Positions 1 through 12,412 of a stretch of 64,000 nucleotides of DNA are shown here, piece after piece. The stretch covers positions 1,364,001 to 1,428,000 of the forward strand of contig NC_084776.1 of the NCBI RefSeq assembly GCF_028858725.1, in the 5' to 3' direction. This DNA is from Colius striatus. Its lineage: Eukaryota; Chordata; Aves; Coliiformes; Coliidae. Position 1 is the first letter of the stretch. Every line of letters begins with the position of its first letter. Position numbers and translations under genes: made by a program. The notes below the pieces were generated by a model. That model was not told the origin of the DNA. It searched no databases and saw only the letters and a list, made by a program, of their open reading frames with translations.

Positions 1-257
1 TCCCAAGGAACAAGAGGAAACAGACTCAAGTTGCTCCAGGTGAGGGTGAGGTTGGAGCTGAGGCAGAACTGTTTCCCTGAGAGGAGTGTCACCCCTGTGC
101 CAGGCTGCCCAGGGAGCTGGGGGAGTGCCCAGCCCTGCAGGGATCCCAAAGCCCTGGAGCTGAGGTGCTGAGGGCTGTGGCTCAGTGCTGGGCTGGGCAG
201 GGTGAGGGCAGGGCTGGCACTGCAGCAGCTCCAGGGGCTTTTCCAACCAGACCAAGG
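1..257 (+). repeat. CR1 LINE 3' fragment (sense) in DNAI2 intron 2
   Basis: This is the 3' part of a CR1-like LINE in sense orientation. The same text recurs at 3485-3676 and, reversed, at 15478-15970 and 33679-34135, with shared blocks such as GGGATCCCAAAGCCCTGGAG and a trailing 'ggggcttttccaacc'. The fragment lies in the intron that follows the second coding exon of DNAI2 and is cut by the window edge. CR1 is the dominant interspersed repeat of birds and reptiles, which supports the organism call. Confidence 0.8.
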
Positions 258-279
258 GGCACAGGGGGCAGGGCCTTAC

Positions 280-710
280 GGTGCCGAGGTGTGTGACGGT
301 GTTGATGTAGTTTTCATCCTTCTCCACTTTCTTCCTGTAGCGGATAGCCTGCTCCACCTCCTGCGGGTTGATGTCCCTGGGCCAGCCGCCCTCCGCGTGG
401 TTCACACCGCGGGCTTCCACCTGCAGCCGCTCCGTGTTGACCTGTGCGGGCGGCACGGGCAGCACACAGCCCAGTGCGGCACCAGACGCGCGTGTCTGCG
501 CCCCGCAGCGCCCGCCGCAGCTCTCACCTCGTGCTCCGACATGTCGCTGGTGTGCTGCACCCAGCCGTCCGCGGCGCCCCGCAGCACGAAGCCGGCGGCC
601 GCCGCGGGGTCCGGCGGGATGTCGGCGCACAGCGCCGCCGGCCGCTCCGAGAAGCGGCAGGGCCGGCCGAACTGGCTGCGCTTGCGTGTGTACACGTACA
701 CGATCTCCAT
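280..710 (-). CDS. DNAI2: DNAI2, dynein axonemal intermediate chain 2 (first two coding exons, partial)
   Basis: DNAI2 is a WD-repeat intermediate chain of the outer dynein arm of motile cilia and sperm flagella; loss in human causes primary ciliary dyskinesia. Coding exon 1 is 710-528 (61 codons, starts MEIVYVYTRKRSQFG, ends in MSEHE before GTGAGA). Coding exon 2 is 441-280 (54 codons, from VNTERLQVEARGVNH to NTVTHLGT, before GTAAGG). Both have clean AG and GT borders and stay in frame across the 86-bp GC-rich intron. The N-terminus matches the vertebrate family closely (EIVYVY, MSEHE, ARGVNH-EGGWP-D-NP, RKKVEKDENY). Only residues 1-115 are present; the WD40 part lies off the left edge. Residues in exon 1 such as ALCADIPPDPAAAAGF are Ala/Pro-rich compared with human, in line with high local GC. 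The start is fixed by family alignment. No break is seen. Confidence 0.95.
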
Positions 711-769
711 CGCGCCGGGGAGCGGGGTCTGCAGGGAGCCGCGGAGCCCCCGGCCCGGCCGCGGCGGCC

Positions 770-782
770 GTTGCGTGGTAAC
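770..782 (-). promoter_or_regulatory. Candidate RFX X-box of the DNAI2 promoter
   Basis: Read on the minus strand the sequence is GTTACCACGCAAC: two inverted half-sites (GTTACC and GCAAC) with a short spacer, which is the RFX-family X-box layout. It lies 60 bp upstream of the DNAI2 start codon, where X-boxes of ciliary genes usually sit. RFX2, RFX3 and FOXJ1 are the known regulators of axonemal dynein genes. The motif is seen directly; binding is inferred. Confidence 0.6.
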
Positions 783-844
783 GCGGGGCTGGGCCACGGG
801 ACGCCGCCGCCCAGCGGCAACGGCGCGGGGGGAGCGCGGGTGCA

Positions 845-1101
845 GTTAGCGCGGAGCGGTGTAACGAGCGAGGAGCGGTGTAATTAGCGCGGAGGGGTGT
901 AATTAGCGCGGAGCGGTGTAACGAGCGAGGAGCGGTGTAATTAGCGCGGAGGGGTGCAGTTAGCGCGGAGCGGTGTAACGAGCGAGGAGCGGTGTAATTA
1001 GCGCGGAGGGGTGTAATTAGCGCGGAGCGGTGTAACGAGCGAGGAGCGGTGTAATTAGCGCGGAGCGGTGTAACGAGCGAGGAGCGGTGTAACTAGCGCG
1101 G
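845..1101. repeat. 19-bp tandem repeat with 57-bp higher-order unit, upstream of DNAI2
   Basis: About 13 copies of a 19-bp unit of the type GTGTAAYKAGCGMGGAGCG. Variants alternate in a fixed order (one GTGTAACGAGCGAGG unit, then two GTGTAATTAGCGCGG units), giving a 57-bp higher-order period. The array is rich in CpG and begins about 135 bp upstream of the DNAI2 start codon, so it forms part of the promoter or 5' flank. Confidence 0.9.
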
Positions 1102-1339
1102 CTCTGCTCGTGTGCGTTATGCAGTGCAATTGTCCTTTAAGCGAGGACAAGGAGCTGCCCGTGCCGGGCTTCCCTGGACGTGGGAAGCTTCGGTGCTGAT
1201 GTTGTTTTTATCAGTGTAACTGGTGCTTCTGCAGCCTTAAAACACCCGGGATACAGATGACAGCTATCCTGAGATGCCCCTTCCTCCCCCCCCGAGGCTG
1301 GAGCACTGATAAGGGACCTGAGCCTGGAGGAGGCTGAGC

Positions 1340-1680
1340 TCAGGGGGATCTCAAGTCCCTAAAGGGTGGGTGTGAGGATGGGGGGACACTTTGTTCTCTG
1401 GTGCCCAGTGACAGGACAAGGGGTAACGGGCATAAGCTGGGACACAACAAGTTCCACTTAAACACCAGGAGCAAGTCCTTTGGTGCTGAGGGGAGGGAGC
1501 CCTGGCCCAGGCTGCCCAGGGAGGGTGTGGAAGCTCCTGCTCGGGAGGTTTCCAACCCCACCTGGACACGTTCCTGTGCCCCCTGAGCCAGGGGAAGCTG
1601 CTGGAGCAGGGGCTGGGGCTGCAGCAGCTCTGCAGGGCCCTGCCAGACCCCAGCATTCAGGGACTCTGTGTTTCTAAGAG
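1340..1680 (+). repeat. CR1 LINE fragment (sense) between DNAI2 and TTYH2
   Basis: Typical CR1 text of the 3' open reading frame and tail region: 'gtgacaggacaaggggtaac', 'gttccacttaaacaccagga', 'aggctgcccagggagg', 'ttccaaccccacctggac'. It lies between the DNAI2 promoter and the probable end of the TTYH2 3' UTR. It is degenerate and has no long reading frame. Confidence 0.85.
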
Positions 1681-1774
1681 CCTTGAAGTGCCGAACACAA
1701 CCTGAGCAGGAGCAGCAGGAGGTGCAGGTCAGCCCAGAGACACCTGTGAGAAGGAGATAAGTTTAGTACAAGGG

Positions 1775-1780
1775 TTTATT
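1775..1780 (-). terminator. Probable TTYH2 polyadenylation signal
   Basis: AATAAA on the minus strand, the only perfect hexamer I found between the TTYH2 stop codon and the CR1 at 1340-1680. Use of this site would give a 3' UTR of about 1.6 kb (roughly 1760-3387), a normal size for the gene. There is no transcript evidence. Confidence 0.55.
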
Positions 1781-3387
1781 GTCTTTTTTTTTGCCCCAGA
1801 GGGCCATACAAACGAGGCTGGGCTCCAGCTCCTCGATGGAGTCCTAATGAGGTTAGTTCACATGCTTTTAAAAACAACTCTTCTACCGGTACTGTTACAC
1901 TGGAACATTAAAAGCTGAGAAAAAGAATTAATAAACCCTCCCTGGCAGTCCTGCCAGTCCCAGGTACCACACACAGACTGTGAGGGCCCCAGGGGATGCA
2001 CAGGTTATCTGTAAAAGACACAGTGAGTCACTGCTATCAGTAAGATCCCCCCTGGCTCACCTGAGGGGCCAGGGTGGCCACCCTGGCTGCAGCACTGTTA
2101 GCCAAAGCAGGGAGCTGGGGGAATCACCCCCAGCAGCAGCACAGAGGGGGCTGCTAATTGCCAGCAGACAGGGAAAGGCTTTGCCTGGGATCCCATGGCT
2201 TGGGCACAGCCTTTGCAGCGAGGAAGAGCCCTGGAGGCAATCCAGCCCCAGCAAAGCCAGAGCTGCAGTGCTAAACGTGGTTATGAGCTGAACTTGGACT
2301 GGGGGGGAAGAGGGACCAGAAGGGTGAGGGGTGGGAAAACACCCAGCACTCTGTCTGCAGCCTTTGGGCTGGGAGATCTGGGGCCATGGGATGGAGTGGG
2401 GGGCTCTGCCTGCCCATGGTGAGTGAGGGGTGCTGTGGGGAAGGGGCCTTTGCTCATATCCTCCCAAGGTACCTGGGGCAGCCTGTGCAGAAACTGGCAG
2501 CCACAAAGGATCCTGTTCAGCTCAGGCTGGTTCCCTCAGCTCCTCACCTCTCAGAGCTGCTCTGCCCAAAGCCCTGGCAATGCCAGAGGTTGCAGGACCA
2601 TGCCTTCCCATCCCCAGGGCCGCATCCTGCCCCAGGGCTGCCTGAGTAGTCCCTAACACTCTCCCAGGGAACTCACAGTGACCCCAGGGCCATCCTGCAG
2701 AAGAAGGGGAGCTTGCCCCAGCCCTGCCCTGCCCGCCCTGGGGAGTCAAACTGCCAAAAGAGAGCCTACAAACCAGCCCAAACCCTGCTACCAACATGCA
2801 CTGCAGTGAGCCCATGGCAGAACAGAGGCAGCGAGCCCAACTGCGCCTCTGCCCTGCCGGGAACTCATCAAACCCAGAAGGGAAGCAAAACCAGAGGGGC
2901 CAAACCATCCCTAATGCTACAGCCTCGGGGGCAGGGGCAGCTCCAGCGAGGGGGGCACGGGGAGCCAGCTCTGGCCGTGCCCAGCAGGAGCAGGGGGCGG
3001 GGGGCAAAGCTGCCGGCGGGCACGGGGAAGGGGCTGGGATCACTAGTGGTTGGTACTGCATTGCTACGGGAGCCAAGGAGCTGCTGCTGGCCCCAGGCAG
3101 AGGCAGCTGCACCAGGCTCTTTCCCTGGTGTCAAACATCCCCGAGCTGGTGCAGCGGGGTGGGAGGAGGAGCCGCTGGGGGCTGTGGAGGATCCCCGGCG
3201 ATGCCGCCCGGCGAGGCCACGGCCACGACGCTGCCCGGCCCCGGGAGCACGGTCAGCCCTGAGGCAGGAAGACTGGAGACGGAGCAGAAGCTGAGGAGGG
3301 GCTGTGGGGCTCGTTGTGGCTTGGCCAGGAGTCTTTGGTTGCCATCACACAGACGCCGGTGACGTTTCCTCCCCCCGGAGCCGCTGG
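1781..3387 (-). other. Probable TTYH2 3' UTR
   Basis: This stretch follows the TTYH2 stop codon and precedes the AATAAA at 1775-1780. It is GC-rich, has no CR1 copy and no reading frame that resembles a protein. Short frames on both strands look like chance frames in GC-rich DNA. Confidence 0.5.
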
Positions 3388-6300
3388 TTATGCCGGGAAC
3401 TCGCTGCTGTGGGGCCTGACGTGCTCATCCGTGACCGAGAGGTAGGTGGCTCGCATGCTCGGGGAGTACTGCAGGGAGAGGGGAGACAGAGGCCAGGGGT
3501 GTCAGCCCCTGTGCCAGGCTGCCCAGGGAGCTGGGGGAGTGCCCAGCCCTGTAGGGATCCCAAAGCCCTGGAGCTGAGGTGCTGAGGGCTGTGCTGGGCT
3601 GGGCAGGGTGAGGGGAGGGCTGGGACTGCAGCAGCTTCAAGGGCTTTAACAACCCAGATGCCTATTGATTCTATGAGAGGACACGGGGGTCTGCATCCCC
3701 AGCCCCCACCAGACACATCCAACCCACCCCCTGCCCTGCCATCTCTGCTGAGAAAGCCCAAGGATGAGGAGGGAAGATTGCTTCCCATTTGTTTTAATCC
3801 ACAATTAATCAGTCAGGCTGCCATGGGTAAGAGGGGCAGACCCTGGCCACAGCCTCTTTTGAGGGCTGGAAGGGAAGAGATTCCCCCTCAGCCAAGTCAC
3901 TCCAATTGCCTCAGTGCTGTGCCCCTTCCCCATGCTGCTGGGACACTGGTCACGTCCATCCCAACCCCAGCCTGGCTCCAAATTCAGCCCTAATCACCGA
4001 GCCTGGATGCATCCAGCCCCGAGGGGCTCACACTGGGATGCCCCCTGCCCTGCACCAGCACTGAGCCCAGGGCAGAGGCCAAACCCTGCAGCCCCCTCCT
4101 GACCCTCCAGCAGCACAGCATGCGATTGCTGCAGCGTCTGGCAGGAGGGGGGGGTGGGGGGGAAACAGCCCAGCCAGGCAGTGAGTGAGATTATCCCGAG
4201 TTTGTCATTTTGGACTGTGAAAGTCCTTCCTCAGGGAGCTGAATCCCAGTTAAATGAGACCAGGGTGGGCAGAAGTGCTGAAATTAATCCCCCCACCCCC
4301 TGCTGTCCATCTCTCCCTTCTCCCTGGGGAAGGACTCGCCAGCTGCCGGCCCTGCTCAAGCAGATTACAGCCTCTGCCTGGCACAGCTCCACGCTTCACC
4401 TGATGGCAAACATCTCCCTGGCACGGGCACCACCATGGCCCTGCCACAGAGCCACAGCCCTGGCACCACCGTGGTGCTGCTGCTGTGCCCGTGAGGGGTG
4501 GGCTGGGGGGGCACCACCGCTTCGATGGGGGCATCGAAGGGCATCAAACTGCCAGAAAAGGAGGAAAAGCACTGTGCAGAGAAGGGGATGGAGGTGGGGA
4601 TTGTTTCCACTCCCAAGAGTGGGACAAGAGCTGCAAGTGGAGTGGAACAAGTGGTACAAGAGCTGCAAATCCTCTTGTAGCGGGTTACAACACATGGCCC
4701 CGTCCCTCCCGAGCCCCGAAATCAAAGCAGGGAAAGGGGTTGGAGGAGGAGGAGGAGGACTGGAAGGAACCCAGCTGCTGCCCCAGGATGAGGAAGAAGG
4801 AAGTGGCTGGACTTACTCTTGATGGGCAACTTAGCTCCCAAAGAATTGATGCAAAGGGGAAAAAAAAAAGCAATAGAAAACAAAAAGAGAAGGAAATAAA
4901 GCAAAAGCAAGCAGGCATTAACGGGCAGGGGGGCTGAACAGGCAGCAGGGAGGGGGAACAGCACGAGGGGCTGTGATGGGCGGCCTTGGAAAGCCTGAAT
5001 AAATCAGAGCTAAAGCAGAGAAGGGCGGCTGAAGGGAAGGGAAGACTATTTTGGTCTCCTCTGAGCACGTGGCTGGTGACCTCTCCCTGCAGCCTCGGCT
5101 GGGAACTGGGTTAGAGACAGGCAGGAGGGACGTGCTCAAGAGGGACGTGCTCAGGAGGGCTGTGCTCGCAGGCAGGGCAGGGGGAGGGGGCTGAGCTCAC
5201 CCATCCCTGTCCCTGGTGAAGCGGAGGGGCTCTGTGCTCACCCCAACCCCCCTCCCCAGCCCGTGGGCTGTCACAGGAAGGACTTGGCCTCAGCTGCCCG
5301 CCGTACCGTAGGGGGAGGAGAGCCTCTGCCGATCAGCGGCACGTTCTCGTAGCGTGGGTTCCCCCCAAAGAGCACGGCCTGGTTCCTGCAGGGGAGAGCC
5401 CATCAGAGCCAGGGGGGCAAAGCAAGACCCCCACTCCCACCCTGTGCCCCCAGCCTGGGGCGATGCCCCATCTCCGAGGGGAGGGCGTGGGGACCCCGAG
5501 GGTCAGTGCTGAGCGAGGAGGGGGGGTCTCACATGTACTCGGAGACGGGGGCGTTGGAGATGGTCTGTGCCGGGGGGTGCAGGCTGCTCTGGCTGCCCAG
5601 GCTGCTGCTGTAGCTGCAGAAGCTGCGGAGCTGCCCCCGGGACGGGTTGTGGGCGGCGATGCGACGCGCCTGAGGGTTGAAGGGATCCTCCTCATCCATG
5701 TCATCATAGTCCCGGTCCCTGTGAGGACAGAGAGCCAGCACTCACCCTCCTGGCCCCAGAGGCAGTCCCCTGCCTGCCCCTGTGCCCAGCTCCCGCCTGT
5801 GCCCCCCGGGTGAGGACCCACCTGCCAGCGAAGTGCTTCCAGGCACGTGGTGTGGCACAGATGATGGTGGAGAAAGAGGCAGCCACCAGCAAGGAGAAGA
5901 GGATCAGGTAGAGCAAACCCTCCACCCCGTCGTAGCAGATGCCGATGAGGGCGTCCAGGTAGTCCTGCAGCAGGAGAGGGGATGGGACAGGGCTGGTGGT
6001 GCTGGGGGGGTGACCCCAGGAGCTGCACACCCCTATCCCAGCTCCCACAGCTCACCTTGTGCAGCCCCCGGCAGTCCAGCATGGCCATGAGCTGGTGCAG
6101 GCTGGTCTCTGAGGAGTTGAGGAGCTGCTGGACCCCCAGCAAGTCTTTCTGTGGGAGAGGAGGGGGGTCAGGGAGGTGCTGGGCAGGATGGGGAGCAGAG
6201 AGGGTTCACAGAGCCCCGGTTCCCCCCACCTCTTACCTCAGCTGTGGGGAAGAGGGGCAGTGCAAACTGTATGAGGCCCTGGATCTGCATCTGCATGGTG

Positions 6301-9300
6301 GTGAGTGAGCGCTGGAACACGGTGAGAGCCTGCGAGGGGGCAGCGGTCACAGAGGCCCTGAGCCCCCCAAGACCCCCCAGCCACGGTCAGCACGGAGCCA
6401 GCTGCCCAGCTCCCTCATACCTGCTGGAAGGGGTTGCTCAGGCTCTGCTCACAGTACAGGTAATAGTGAACCACCTCTGCAAAGCAAACAGGAGCTGCTG
6501 GCATCAGCGTCCCAGGGCTGGCAGGACAGTGCTGGAGGGCACCAGACCCCCGGCAGGTTTTGGGGGAGCACCAGGACCCTGCCCCGAGTGTGCCCCCACC
6601 CCACAGGCAGTTCTCACCTGCACTGACATCACTCTCTGTCTGGTTCATGATGAACTTGTCTGGGGCCACACAGAAGTCGCTGGTGCCCTGCAGGGATGAG
6701 AAGGAGGAGGCTGGGGCCGGAGGGACAGGTTGGGTACCCGCAGCCCTTGGCTCTGCCCCGGCACAGCCCCGCTCACCACCGCTGCCGCCATGTCCACAGC
6801 CACGGAGGCCCAGCTGAGGATGAGGGTCAGCAGCCCACAGCACAGCATCCTGTGGAGAGAGGGGTGAGCACGCCGTGGGGCCTGGCTCTGCTCACCCTGG
6901 CGGCTCTGGCACCGCCGAGCCGTGTCATACTCACGTGGTGAGGAGGCAGCGGGAGCGCTTGGCCAGCCCCAGGCAGGCCAGGAGGCAGACGGTGAGGATG
7001 AGGATGAAGAAGAGCAGATAAGCCAACCACCTGTGTGCAGAGGAAGGCTCTGTCACACGTGCCCACCTCGCCAGCCCCGCCAGGACGTGCCCCAGCAGCC
7101 CAGAGCTCACCGGTAATACTCGACGTAGGCGACGCGCGCAGCCAGCGCGGTGAGGTCGGCGCTGGGGCCCTGCCACGCCGGCAGCCCCGACAGCTGCAGG
7201 ACGATGCTGCCGGCCAACTGCTGCATGAACTTGAGGGTCTGCAGGTAATCCCCTCTCGTGGCCAGCACCTCGTTCAGCCTTGCCATGTGCTGCTCCAGAC
7301 CCATCTGCATCTGCAGCGTGGTGCCCGCCACCTGCACACACCGGCACGGGGAGTCCCGCTGCCGGGGGCTTCCCCACCGGCACCCCCCGCAGCCAGAGGA
7401 GCTGTTTGCTCCCTCCACAGGATACTGATCCCCTGGGAGAGCTGCCCCATGTTGACACCCTGTGCTTAAGCTGGATCTGTCCTCTGGGCTGGCCGTGCCA
7501 CAGCCACAAAGGCCCTATTCTGAGGGGTGACATCACCCTCCTCCCGCGCCGGGCAGACACCTCCCTCCCCAGTGCTGTAGCCAAACCCAGGATGGGGGAC
7601 CCTGAGGGACATGGAGGGGGTCAGGGGACGCTGCCTCGTGGCCCTACCAGTGAGTCAATGCCCGTCAGAGTGTGGTTGGCGTGGTCCAGGGCGTAGAGCA
7701 GCTGGAACACCCCGTCGTTGGTCTCGCTGTTCCCGTAGAAGCCGACACCGATGGCCATGCTGCAGGCAGAGAGGGGACCCGATGCCAGGGGACGGAAACA
7801 TTCTGCCTCGGGGCTTGGGGACATGGGCTGGATGGGTGGCAGGCTGGGAGCTGCGCTGAGGCTGCTCCAGGCCCTGTGGTGGGCTCACTGCTGGCACCTG
7901 GTGTGCCAGTGGGTGAAGCCGGGCTGCTGGCTCCAGGAGTCACATGCCCCTGCCCTGGCCAGGCTTGCAGCTCCCCACAGCCAACACTGAGTCAACCCAC
8001 AGACACTGGCCCTTTAACGGCCACAAACTGTCTCGGTGTGGCTGTTGTGGGGGGGGTGGGGATGGGAGGGGGTCGTTCAAAGCCCCCAGGGAGCTGCCAA
8101 AAGATCCCCTGCCACCTCCAGCCCTCCTGCTGTGCTTTGCAGGGTGCCCTGAGGCTGGAGCAGTTTGAAGAGCTGGGTAGGGGGGGTTATGGGGGAACAG
8201 GCCAAGCTCATTAGTGCTGTTTCCCTGCTCCACACAAGGCTCCCAGGCAGCCATCTCGCTCCGCCCAGGCAAAACCAGCCCCTTTGTCTGGCGAGCGGGT
8301 CGTGGCCAGGCAGCCAAAGGGCCCCCTGCCCCATCCCTGTGCCCACCGCCCCCAGGCCTGCTGGGGGGCAGGAGGGCTGGCTGGCAGGGGGTCTTCTGAG
8401 CCACGGGCTGCCAAAAACTGAGATGGGCTTGGAAAGTCACCAGGGTGAAAAGTGCCCTCTCCTAATTGCTCCAGTTGCAATTAAGGCCGCGTGTGTGTGG
8501 GACCAGCCAGCTGGGTCACGCTGCTGCCTGCCAGCTGCTGCGGGCTGGGATTAACCAGCCGGGCTGGGATCAAGCAGTGGGGCGGGCACAGGGACAGGGC
8601 TGGCCCCTGGCCGGTCCTGGCGGCAGCCCCGGCTGTGCAGAACGAGGAAGGGCTGGCCCGCGTTTAATTGCACGGCTGTAATTAAAGCAGGTGGAGTACA
8701 GAACCCCCTGAGCGCCAGGGGCACGGCACAGCTCTGTCCTCACCAGCAGACGAGCCCGGCGGTGACGGCCATCCAGGTGATGCAGCAGGAGTGGGGCTGC
8801 TTGGTGTCGGGCTCCTGGTCTCTCTTGCAGCAGCACAAGCAAATCAAGTAGATGGTGAGGAAGAGGAGGTTGAGGCCGAGGCAAACGGCGGCCACCAAGC
8901 CCAAGAAAAGCAGCGACTGGGATGGAGAGGGGGGACAGTCAGCGCCCGCGCCCGTCACACGCCGTGGAGCAGCAGGATGCGGCCGGCGCCGCACGGGACG
9001 GTCACACGGGGAAAGGGGAAGCGGCCCCGGCCCGGCCCGGTCCCCAGCCCCGGGCAGCGCCGTGGAGCTGCGGCTGGCGGCGCTGGGGATGCTGCAGCCC
9101 CCCCGAGCCGTGCCGGGGCACCGCCGCTGCCCCCTCGCACTGGGGAAGGTGGTGGTCGGCGCCCCGGGCTGCGGGGGCTGCGGGGGCTGCGGGGGCTGCA
9201 CGACCCCCCCGAGGCAGTCCCCGGGGCGGCGGGTGCCGGTGGCGGCTGGCCCGGGGGGGCGGGGGGTGCCCGCGTTAGAAGGACGCTTTGTGTGAGCGCG

Positions 9301-9540
9301 GAGCTGGCGATGAAAGAGGCGATCGCGGCGCTGGGGAAGGGAACGGGGGACGGGACGCGCTGCGCGGGTGGGGGCTGCGGGGCTGCGGGAGGGGGCTGCG
9401 GGTGGGGGTACCTGCTGGTAGTCGGGGTCCCGCGGTCGGAAGGCGGCGGGCAGGGGCTGCAGGCGCAGGCCGCGGTGCGGGAGCCCGTGCAGCCAGGACA
9501 CCCACCACGGCGCCAGGTAGTCGGGGCGGGCGGGCGGCAT
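3388..9540 (-). CDS. TTYH2: TTYH2, protein tweety homolog 2 (complete, 14 coding exons)
   Basis: Tweety-family plasma-membrane protein, described as a volume-regulated or calcium-linked anion channel, although cryo-EM work questions a pore. Coding exons: 9540-9412, 8916-8744, 7759-7648, 7331-7111, 7030-6935, 6849-6777, 6687-6618, 6476-6421, 6329-6237, 6148-6056, 5964-5822, 5718-5533, 5385-5307, 3468-3388. All have AG/GT borders and join in frame to 534 residues, the same length as human TTYH2. Membrane segments lie near residues 44-65, 84-107, 213-235, 243-263 and 388-412. Family marks: DYLAPWWVSWLH start, GFYGNSETNDG, the RGD motif at residues 164-166 (ATRGDYLQTLKF), N-glycosylation sequons at N129, N283 and N352, and a PPTY motif formed across the last junction, the known NEDD4-family ligase site. 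The start is fixed by alignment to the family N-terminus. The gene is intact. Confidence 0.97.
3485..3676 (+). repeat. CR1 LINE 3' end in TTYH2 last intron
   Basis: Same CR1 3' segment as at 1-257, here with its terminus: 'gctgggactgcagcagcttc' followed by 'attgattctatgag', the CR1-type ATTCTATGA tail. It lies in the 1.8-kb intron between coding exons 13 and 14 of TTYH2, antisense to the gene. The rest of that intron (3680-5306) shows no recognisable feature. Confidence 0.85.
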
Positions 9541-9720
9541 GGCGGGGGAGCCGCGGCCGGCGATGGCGGGGGGCTGCGAGCCGCCACGCCGCGGGCTCTG
9601 CCCGCCCCGAGCCCGCCCCGGCGCGCCGAGCCCGCCCCCGCACAGCCGCCCCGCCCCGGGCCGCGTCCCGCCGCGGAGACATCGCCCCCTCCTCACCCCC
9701 CCGCATGGAGGCATCGCCCC
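8960..9720 (-). promoter_or_regulatory. TTYH2 CpG-island promoter and 5' end
   Basis: Very CpG-rich DNA covering the first coding exon, the start of intron 1 and about 180 bp upstream of the start codon at 9540. Intron 1 includes a short 9-bp tandem run (GGGCTGCGG, about 3-4 copies, near 9170-9200). Upstream, 9680-9780 carries an imperfect tandem motif containing GGAGGCATCGCCCC. No TATA box was seen, in keeping with a CpG-island promoter; the start site itself is not determined. Confidence 0.6.
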
Positions 9721-10365
9721 TTATCCCCCCGCCATGGAGGCATCGCCCCCTCCTCACCCCCCGCTGTACGGGCACCAAACCCCCTCCTCTCGCCGCACCT
9801 CATCCCCTCCGTCCCCGGGGCACCCTGACCCCGCTGGTACAGGGTCCTGCTCCCTCCCTGCTATTCGGGCACGGTGCGCAGCTTCCTCGCTGCCGTAGGG
9901 GAACCCACAGCCCTTTCCTCCTACAAGTCCTTCCCTGCCCCCCTCGGGCATGGCACCCCCTTCCCCCTGCTCCAGGGGCACCCCAGGGCTGCTTCAGCCC
10001 CCCTCAACAGCTGTGACACGGCCGGGGTTGCCAAGCGCCCGCCTGTGCCCCCACCACGGCTGCACAGCAGTGGGGTGACAGCATGGGCAACAGCAAAGGG
10101 GAAGCTGAGCCCCCCTCAGGGACATTCCCTCCTCCCAGTGCCCACCCACCCCCTCCAGAGAGCCCCAGCACAGCCTCTGCCCCCTCAAGCCCCCCCATAC
10201 CCCAGGGACCTTCCCCCAGCACACCCAGCCCAGCCCCTGAAGCCCCCAACACGATGAACTGGGCCCTGGGGGAGCTGCTCTGGGCAGGTGCCACCCCCGA
10301 AGAGCAGGCAGAAGGACAGAAGGGCATCAGCCAGCGTAGGTGGGCAGAGAACAACAACTCAGGGT

Positions 10366-12102
<1,737 letters not shown>

Positions 12103-12412
12103 GGCTGCGGCCCGGGCTCAGCGCGTTCCAACCTGCGGCAAAACAACCCAAGATGGCGTCAGCGTGATCCCGCCGCCCATCACCAGCGCCTCCCGCGCTC
12201 GCCCGGCGTCCACCCGCCACCGCCGGCTCCCCCCGCCTCCCCCGAACCCCCCCTGGGGCCGCTCAGCCCCGCACGGCCGCGGATGGCAGCGGATTCCGAC
12301 TCCCCCCCCCCCCCCCGGCCGCCATCGCCTCCATACCCGCAACCGTCACCAACTCCGCCGAAGCCGGAAGTCAGCACGCACTTCCGCATCCGGGACTTAG
12401 ACCCCGCCCCTC

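Noticed and set aside
202-887. Several long plus-strand frames over the DNAI2 exons
   Set aside because: Antisense shadows of GC-rich coding exons; the minus-strand frame matches DNAI2 with proper splice sites.
8791-10016. Plus-strand frames of 345 and 242 residues over the TTYH2 5' end
   Set aside because: Shadow frames in the CpG island, rich in Gly/Ala/Arg/Pro and without family resemblance.
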